A stretch of 64,000 nucleotides of DNA, taken from Anniella stebbinsi. Lineage: Eukaryota; Chordata; Lepidosauria; Squamata; Anniellidae. Within the stretch, counting starts at the first letter, position 1. Each line of letters opens with the position of its first letter. Below, in pieces: positions 56,438 through 64,000 of this stretch. The stretch spans positions 106,300,609 through 106,364,608 of the forward strand of contig JARDYH010000003.1 in assembly GCA_029215795.1 (NCBI GenBank). Direction: 5' to 3'. The notes beneath the pieces are model-generated. The model did no database searches. It was not told where the DNA came from and was given only the letters and a program-made list of their open reading frames with translations. The translations under genes and the position numbers were made by a program.

Positions 56438-56498
56438 CCACAATCAACAGCTCTGAATCCCCCCGCCCCATTGCTCATTGGACCCATCTGATAACCTA

Positions 56499-56853
56499 GG
56501 CCCCCTCCACAAGGATGCGCTTTTGCGCCCGGTTCCGGGATTATGCGCATTATCGCGGAGGCGCATTTACGCCTAATCCCTCTGCACGGGAGGCGGCGAG
56601 AGGCGGCGAAGCGCATTAATTCATGTCCAAAAAGTGCTTTAGAAGACGTTAACGCGCATAATCGCTTGTTCACACCGCGATAATGCGCTTTAACGGCCGG
56701 AGAAAAATAAAAGTCGCTATTTAACGCGCATTCGAAAATGCGCATTATCGGGGAAATAACGCGCCTGTACGCCCGTTTTGCGCTCCGCTGGTGTGGAGGT
56801 AAAATTTATAATGAGCCTCTAAGGCTCATTAAACGTCTCGTGTGGAGGAGGCC
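56499..56853. mobile_element. 355-bp CpG-rich MITE, copy 2
   Basis: Same ends and length as the copy at 28,819, flanked by CTA on both sides (56,496-56,498 and 56,854-56,856). It keeps nearly all of the gcgc-rich interior, with scattered differences such as ggttccgggattatgcgc. Confidence 0.9.
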
Positions 56854-56993
56854 CTAGTTCCATCCGATGTTCACCATTTGGTGAATAGATACAAAAAGTC
56901 ATCAGTATTCCTTGAGGAAAACCAGTTGTCTGTCTGAATGTGCCCATAATCAAAGGGTAAACAAGATACAGGAACCACACATTCTTGTAGTGC

Positions 56994-57105
56994 AATCTGG
57001 TGCCCTCCAGATGTCTTCAGCTCCCATCAGACCCAAGCAGATGGCCAATGGTCAGGGATGCTGGGAGTTATAATCCAAAACATCTGCACTAGGTTGGGGA
57101 AAACT
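56994..57105. mobile_element. Palindromic element, ~120-bp family
   Basis: The left part ctggtgccctccagatgtct is the inverse of the right part catctgcactaggttgggg. Same family as 5,775. Confidence 0.6.
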
Positions 57106-57603
57106 GTAGTAGTATCATGTAAACTGAGAATAACCCACATGCTTTTCCTTTTCCAAATTACCCTTTTCATCAGGAGTGAAGAACCTCAAGCCTGGGGGCC
57201 ACATACACCCTGGGTCCCAATCTGGGCCTCTGGGGTTCCTCAGAAGACCACACCCCCTTTCCCCCAATCACAGGACGTTTGGTAGTTCCCTGGCTTTTGT
57301 GCAGGGTTTTGTTTTTTTGGTCATTCTGAAAGGTTGAAATGCCTCTCTTCAGGTTTACAGGCAGTAAGCTAGAATATGCTGGTATTTGGAGTATCTTAGT
57401 CCCACCCCTTTTGCCTTTGGCAATGCACCTCTTGACTTTGGCGGCCTACCCCGGGAGCTTTTCCAGATGGAATTCAGCCCTCAGGCTGAAAGAGGTTCTG
57501 CACCCTGTTTTGCATGTTATCCCAATCACATGAAACAGCTTATCTGTGAGTAGCCCCACTATATAGACCAATAATCTTGGACTTTCCTATGGAATTGACA
57601 TAC

Positions 57604-57731
57604 AGCTTATCTACACTATTGCTTTAAAACGGTTTAAAACAGTTTTGAGAACTGTTGGGGCCCAGGACACACTCCATATACAGTTTTCAAAACGTTTTCA
57701 AAGGGTTTTATCCTGCGTGTGTAGATAGGCT
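57604..57731. mobile_element. 128-bp palindromic element
   Basis: The left end agcttatctacac matches the inverse of the right end gtgtagataggct. The arms continue with aaaacggtttaaaacagttt and caaaacgttttcaaagggtt. Confidence 0.65.
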
Positions 57732-59267
57732 CATACACACACACGCACACAGAGGAATCTCACAATCAGGCCCCACTATACGATTGGGTCATTTAAAAAT
57801 TAAAACATTCTCCCAGTTGCATGCGAGTCACTCATGGTTAAATGGTGCCCACACATGTGGGAGACAACATAAAGGGAAGCTAATAGTTCTCAAAATTATG
57901 TGGGCCTTTTGGAACTGCACTACAGTCAGTTTGAAAACTATGACTCAAACATTTGTCCTTAAGTAGGATCAGGTCATAGTTCATTATCATGCCAATCCCC
58001 TTCCATGAACTAAAGCATTAGATGCTGGACTGCCTTTTTCTTTCCTAGTCATGTGGATGTCTACTGTGCATCTGAAGGTTATTCTGCACTGAGATCCTCA
58101 TTAATCATTTTCTAATTCCTGCAAACTGCACTTGTTCATTCTGGGTGTGCACAGACCTCCACTATTAATATTTTAATAGTTCAAATCTCTGCTTCGGGCA
58201 ATCCGGTCATTTTAATGCCCCTCAACCCATTTGTCTAAAACGCAACGTTCCAGTTGTCTCAAAAGTAAAAATGAGTGAAGCATGTCTTAGCTTTGGCTAC
58301 ATCATGCCCAAAGAGTTTTATTTCGACCATCTGAAGAGAATTCTATTTAAGACTGGCAAAAGACCCATCAAACGTGACACATGGTGGGAGGGAAAGCTCA
58401 AAAGGAAGTCTCCACATACAGGTGAAGATACAAGGCCAATCAGAAGGAAAAAGGGAGACCATTGCTATGGTTGGCCCATGAGTAAAGGCTTGTTTTCTCC
58501 TGTCTGGAACTGTGCAGACTCAGGTTTTCTCCCAATGACAACCTTGTGCCAAATGAGTGTTTACGTTTCTCTATAGGAATGAACAGAAGCTACTTAGGAG
58601 AAAGTTAGAAGTTGCACTCGGCTACACCATCGGGGTATGGGGGGATTGATCCTGCCCTGCCCTGATGACCTGCTTTCACCTTTATAACCCTGCTGCTTTA
58701 TCTACATCTGCCCCTTCTGTTTCCTGGCCATGCCCAAGTGCAACAGAAGGTTGGGAGAACGGAACCCTATTCTCACAGTATTAAAGAGAAAACATGGAGA
58801 GGACATGGGATTGTGCCCTCTGGCCTAGTTCCTCCACCTCCAACCTCTGATGGGGAAAGTCTGAAGTTGACAGCAAAGATCTCAAGGGAAACTGTAACCA
58901 CATTCACCTGATTGTACCTGGCTCCCAATTGCAGGGAACACTGAAACTGTATTCAGCTTAACACGTGAAGTTGGTGGTGGAAAGGCTGGCATACGTGGCC
59001 TCAGGCCCCCTCCCTGGTTTCTACTGAATAATGCCTGAACAGGGATCCACTCGCCCAACCCAGGGAAGGAGGGGTGAGTGCGTGGAATGTTGGAAATGGA
59101 TTTTTATTTCTATTTAGACAGACTTCCTTACAGACAGATGATGAACTTTGTAAAGGTACACTACCAATATGGTGCCCAATTTCCATTGAGAAGTTCAGTG
59201 TCAGATTACTAACTGCAATGTTTTGTCTTTGTGCTCTGTCACTGGCAACATGAGATCAATCTCCTTC

Positions 59268-60381
59268 AAAAAAGGAGTTGCTATCTGGTGTACCGCAAGG
59301 TGCCATCCTTTCCCCAATGCTGTTTAACATTTACATGAAACCGCTGGGAGAGATCATCCGGAGGCATGGGGTGGGGTACTATCTATATGCTGATGACACC
59401 CAAATATATTTCTCTATGCCTTCAACAACATCGTCAGCTAAGGACAGTGTGTCTCCTCTGAACGAATGCTTGGAGGCGGTAATGGGCTGGATGAGGAAAA
59501 ACAAACTGAAGCTGAATCCAGACAAGACGGAGGTGCTTGCTGTCAAAGGCCCCAACCTGGGTTTGGAGGTGTGTCAACCAGTTCTGGATGGGGTTACACC
59601 CCCCCTGAAAGACTGTGTTCGCAGCTTGGGGGTACTCCTGGATCCGTCGCTCCAGATGACAGCTCAGATTGATGCGACGGCCAGGAGTGCCTACTATCAG
59701 CTTTGGCTGATACGCCAGCTGCGCCCCTTCCTAGAGTCGGAAGACCTAAAGACGGTAGTGCACGCGCTGGTAACTTCGAGGCTCGACTTCTGCAATGCGC
59801 TGTACATAGGGCTACCTTTGTGCCTAGTCCGGAAACTTCAACTTGTTCAAAATATGGCAGCCAGGTTGGTCACCGGTACACCTAGGGGTGACCACATTAC
59901 ACCAGTTTTAAAATCACTTTACTGGCTGCCGGTCAGTTTCCGGGCAAAGTATAAAGTGTTGGTTATTACCTTTAAAGCCCTACATGGTTTGGGACCAGGC
60001 TACCTACAGGATTGCCTTCTCCTGTACAATCCGCCCCGCACTCTTAGGTCCTCTGGGAAGAACATACTCAAGCCAGCCAGAACTAGGCTGGCGAGTGTTA
60101 CCCAGAGTACCTTCTCTTCTATGGCTCCCAGACTATGGAATGTTCTGCCATAGGAGGTTAGACAAATTGACAGTCTTCATGAATTCAAGAGAGTCATGAA
60201 GACTGTTATCTTCCGGCAGGCCTATCTGGATGAATTTTAAATGTTTTAATGATGTGTTTCTCTTGTTTTAATTTTTTTAACTTTGTCATGCTTGTATTTG
60301 CATTGTGTTCCCCACCTCGATCCATAGTGAGAGGCGGGTTATAAATAAATAATTATTATTATTATTATTATTATTATTATA
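59268..60381 (+). mobile_element. L2-type LINE, (ATT)n-tailed subfamily
   Basis: A 291-residue frame (59,278-60,153) encodes the C-terminal half of a reverse transcriptase: [31 protein letters not shown] with [21 protein letters not shown], and [21 protein letters not shown] stop follows the LWNVLP block. The end is ccccacctcgatccatagtg and (ATT)n. The 5' half is missing. Confidence 0.92.
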
Positions 60382-60440
60382 AGAATTTTTGTCAGTCTTC
60401 AAACTCTACAGTTTGAAAGTTGCATTAGGAACTGACACAT

Positions 60441-60709
60441 ACGTTATCTTTTCGGCGCCAGGTCAAGACTTTCCTCTTCTCTCAGGCATTTGGCAATATC
60501 TGAGGAGCCTGGGTTTGTTTTGTTTTGTTTTGTTTTTGTAGTTTTTGAAGTGTTGATGTGGTTTTTAAATGTATAGATTGTGTGTATGTTGTATGTTTTT
60601 GCTGTTTTCATTTTTTTATATTGTTTTTAATTGTTTTTAATCCTATGTAAACCGCCCAGAGAGCTTCGGCTATGGGGCGGTATACAAATGTAATAAATAA
60701 ATAAATAAA
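60441..60709 (+). mobile_element. L2-type LINE tail
   Basis: It begins gttatcttttcggcgccagg and ends gcccagagagcttcggctat ggggcggtatacaaatg and (AAAT)n. Same subfamily as the copy at 38,560, which shares ggcaatatctgaggagcctg on the other strand. Confidence 0.88.
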
Positions 60710-60738
60710 CTACAAAAAGCCACCCCCATGCACATCAG

Positions 60739-61445
60739 TATGGATAACCTGGCTTCAGCTGTCTATGCTCAGGTAACCTCCAAGTTAGATTACTGCAATG
60801 AGCTCTATGTAGGGCTACCTTTGAAAATGCTTCAGAAGCTGCAGCTTGTGCAAAATGCAGTGGCCAGATTGATAATGGCGACTAGAAGGTTCAAATATGT
60901 AAGACCAACTCTGGCCTCCTTGCATTGGCTGCCTGTATGTTTCCAAGCCCAATTCAAGGTGCTGGTTTTAACCTATAAAGCCTTACATGGCTCAGGACCA
61001 CAATATCTGATGAAGTGCCTCTCCAAACATGAACCTATCCTTATACTAAGCTCAACATCTAAGGGAGTTCTCTGGGTGCTTACTCCAAAAGAGGCTTGGA
61101 AGATGGCAACAAGGGAGAGGGCTTCCTTGGTGGTGACTCTCCAATTGTGAAAAGATCTCCCCAACAAGGCCCACCTGGTGCCAACATTGCTATCTTTTCA
61201 ATGCCAGGTTAAGACTTTTCTCACGTATTTGGCAGCATGTGATAAGTTTTAATCAATCCTGGATTTGTTTTAGTTTGGCTGATTGCTAAAAGTTGTTTTA
61301 AGATGTATGTTGTCTCTGTGCAAACTGTCTGTTGTGCATTTATGTTTTTAAATTCTGCATATTGTTTTAATGTTTTTAATTTTTGTAAATCACCCAGAGA
61401 GCTTCAACTATGGGGTGGTATAGAAATGTAATAAATAATAATAAT
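60739..61445 (+). mobile_element. L2-type LINE C-terminal fragment
   Basis: Encodes [20 protein letters not shown], then LQLVQNAVARLIMATRRFKY and [20 protein letters not shown]. The frame ends in a stop after VVTLQL. The 3' end is cacccagagagcttcaacta. Confidence 0.88.
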
Positions 61446-61855
61446 TTGTGGCATATATAATGTTGTATGAAGAGGGAAGAAGAAGAAAAAGAGAGTAGCT
61501 CTCTTCCAATTAACAAGAGCTCCCTGAACTGGTGATTCTTACTATATATTTTTCTGTTATGTCATTTATGTCTTACTTATCTACCATGATGGAACTCAGT
61601 GCAGCATACATGGGGCTTGCAAGCAGTCTCCCATCCAGTCAATGGTTAGACCCTGACCTGCTTTGCTTTAATCAGTCTTTTTCACTCAGTGAGTGTAGTT
61701 GCAAAGGACTTTCTGTATGCTCAAAGACCATCTGCTTTATTATTTTATATACTCCAGAATATCCAAAGTAGGTTATGGGGCAAGCCCTGGCAAGCCCCTG
61801 CTCCAAAGTGCTTAGGATTGCAGTCAACAGTTCAACACCCTTATCCAAACCTATG
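61446..61855. other. Unassigned stretch
   Basis: It holds a diverged piece of the repeat seen at 28,310 (61,580-61,690) and otherwise nothing recognisable. Confidence 0.4.
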
Positions 61856-61867
61856 CATACCTAGAGA

Positions 61868-62800
61868 TGTAAAATTTCTGGAAATTTTGAAGCCATGGAA
61901 AAAAACCGTCCGTCCCCCCCCAAAATGGGAATTTACGGAAAAATGGGGAAAAAATGCAATATTAGCACTTTTTACAGATTGAAAGTCACTTTGTTACTTT
62001 AAGAACATAAAATGTAGTTATGTACAAGTTGGTTTGGCATAAAATTATCACATTTGGTATATTAAAAGTATATTGTATTCAAGCAATTATTACAAATTAA
62101 ATTAACTTTTTAAAATTTTTACTTCTTTTTTTTAAAAAAAAAACCAAATGGAGCTACAAGCTCCTGAACTGTAAGGAACATCTGAACTGCAAGGAACTTC
62201 TTTGGTTTTGCCAGTTTATGAGAGCAGGCAAAAAACAATTTAAAAAACAAACAGAAGAAACCATCAATATTAGTAACAAAGAAAATTATTTATGTCTCCG
62301 CTAGTCCTCCACAGTGTCAAGCAGACATAAAGCACCCATTCCCATAAAAAGAACTGAGAAAAAAGGGGGACCAAGCTTCAATGAATATGCATGGAATTTA
62401 AACAGGCCTATTTTCTGAGCTACAGTATAGCTATCACTATCCCTTTCAGTCTCTGCTTCAATGGCAGTGCCCCCTAGAGGCAGAAATGCATCTTGCTCTT
62501 GCATTTGAGAGTTGTAGTCTCAGTTTGCAGCCTAGGACTTGTTTGTCCTTGGTGCACAGAAATTGTAATCTGATACTGTACATAGTTTTTAGACATCATT
62601 TGGAGAAGTAAATATATAAACAATTTGTCTTAAACATTGTATGTATCATGTTAAAATAAAGCATTCCATAATCCATTTTTTCTTCATTTTTTTTTCAAAT
62701 TTTCCATTTTTTCAGGGCAAAAAAGGCTTCAGAAAAAAATGGAAAAAAACAGGAAAACCATTTTTTTCCTGAATTTTTCCGGGTTTTTTCCAGGCCTTCA
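61868..62800. mobile_element. ~930-bp A/T-rich element with direct-repeat flanks
   Basis: Flanked by the 12-bp direct repeat CATACCTAGAGA (61,856-61,867 and 62,801-62,812). Both ends are rich in ggaaaaa/ttttcc: aatttctggaaattttgaag on the left, ttttccgggttttttccagg on the right. No coding sequence. An 8-bp target duplication lies within the direct repeat, which suggests a hAT-type element. Confidence 0.6.
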
Positions 62801-62812
62801 CATACCTAGAGA

Positions 62813-64000
62813 GAGAAGTGTTGAAATCGGTGTTACTTTCCTCCAAATAAATATCAAAATATTGAAGTTACTTTACCATTTTTAATATATACTTGTAAAA
62901 TGTTACATAATGTATTGGAAGTGACCAGTATAACTGCATGTATATTATATAGGTATACTAGGCAAGGAGTTAGGTGGCAGTGGCTCCCTCAGCACTGCAC
63001 CTTGGGGATGTCCAATTTCTGGATGCTCCAGGTTGCTCCTGGGTGCTCGACAGTGAGTGCTTCAGGTACTAGAAATGTATTCTGGCACAGAAACTCACTC
63101 CCTGACAAGAGGTCAGCTTCTATAACAAAGCTTTTAACATCCATCAGTAGGGACTCCCACATGCTCTGGCTTTACGTACAACTTTATGTATAGACATGTT
63201 ATATTCTGGGACTCACAGAGACAGGTGTTAAAAATAAAGTATTTCTTATATATCTTACAACTTCAAACCATTTTTTAAAGTTTCCTTATGAGTGAAATTG
63301 TAGTTATCTGGACTAATATTTGGTGGGGCCAAATAAATTTGTCATAGGAGATGGATCTGACCATCTTAAGGATGCAATCCTATGCATGTTTAGACAGAAG
63401 GTAGTCCAAAAACTCCCAGCATTCCCCAGCCAGCCATGATAGGAGTTATAAGACTTTTTCTGTCTAAACATGCATAGGATTGCACCCTAAGCCTCCGTTT
63501 ATACATAAACCTATGACCTGATGGTGCCTGCCTGCATGCCACTTGCAGAACATCAGTCCTCTCTGTGGGGTGTATTTAGCATACCAAGTAAACAATACAG
63601 CCACCAAGGACACAACAGCCATGCCACAAGACATTCATATAAAGGCCAGTTTACCCATTATCTATGCACCATGGTGGCCACTTCCTTATGTCTGGATGAC
63701 AGACCAATGTCTAAATCCAGTAATCATGCAGCTTGAAGGGATGATGCAGAATATTACCACCATAGCTCGACCTAACAACACATGGAGCAGACTGAGGTGG
63801 TGAATGTTGAGATGGTAACACAGACTGCACCACTTTGGACAAGAGTAAATACTTTACTTTTGAACACCTCGCCATGTAAAAACAAACTCCCTGAAAGCAG
63901 AAAATTGGCACATAAGGGAATGGCCACTTTGCTAGTTTTCTAAAGAGTGTTCTAAAACGTGATTTCTCTAACTGTAATTTGAAGTGGTACCACTTATTTT
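62813..64000. other. Unassigned stretch to the window end
   Basis: It holds a palindrome (63,369-63,486) and, at the very end, part of the 6,865 repeat (tttgaagtggtaccac). No coding region can be supported. Confidence 0.5.
63369..63486. mobile_element. 118-bp palindromic element
   Basis: The left arm gcaatcctatgcatgtttag (on to acagaa) is the inverse of the right arm from ttctgtctaaacatgcatag. Near-perfect arms of about 29 bp. The core holds actcccagcattccccagcc. Confidence 0.75.

Larger units (their letters stand above)
56857..59267. other. Unassigned stretch with two small palindromic elements
   Basis: It contains a ~120-bp family palindrome (56,994-57,105) and a 128-bp palindrome (57,604-57,731). 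The rest, 57,740-59,267, is unrecognised and holds no supportable coding region. Confidence 0.5.

Overview
The window is vertebrate nuclear DNA, most likely from a squamate reptile. It holds spliced exons of one conserved animal gene on the minus strand. The rest is filled with CR1 and L2-type LINE fragments, tRNA-derived SINEs including one that looks like the Sauria SINE, and many hAT- and Harbinger-like DNA elements. No prokaryotic operon, CRISPR array, rRNA gene or functional tRNA gene is seen. The squamate assignment is an inference from the repeat mix; no species call is possible.

The gene is FBLN1 (fibulin-1). Thirteen consecutive coding exons (exons 2-14 in human numbering) lie on the minus strand between 36,838 and 6,480. 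All have canonical AG/GT borders and compatible phases, with no stop or frameshift. They encode the three anaphylatoxin-like modules (exons 2-4), an acidic linker (exon 5) and nine EGF-like modules (exons 6-14), about 546 residues in all. The signal-peptide exon was not found between 36,839 and 64,000. The isoform-specific C-terminal exons were not found below 6,480. So positions 1-6,479 are intron 14, and 36,839 onwards is probably intron 1, or in part upstream DNA.

Repeats by region. At 1-6.5 kb: a nested palindromic DNA element and old LINE/SINE remnants. At 6.6-11.4 kb: a minus-strand CR1 split by an L2 tail. At 12.8-19 kb: SINEs and palindromic elements close to exons. At 21.9-23.1 kb: an L2 tail split by an 821-bp hAT-like element that contains a tandem array of near-perfect hairpins. 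At 28.8-29.2 and 56.5-56.9 kb: two 355-bp copies of a CpG-rich element, each with its own 3-bp target duplication. At 34-36 kb: CR1 and L2 fragments. At 38.6-40.4 and 52.5-54.2 kb: two L2 copies in opposite orientation. At 42.5-48.7 kb: a 6.2-kb PIF/Harbinger element with a Myb/SANT-like gene and a broken DDE transposase gene. At 59.3-61.4 kb: a cluster of three L2 pieces.

The only gene likely to make a host product is FBLN1, a secreted matrix glycoprotein. The mobile elements are inferred to be inactive, since the reading frames are frameshifted or stopped. The most unusual structure is the hairpin array inside the hAT-like element at 22.4-23.0 kb.
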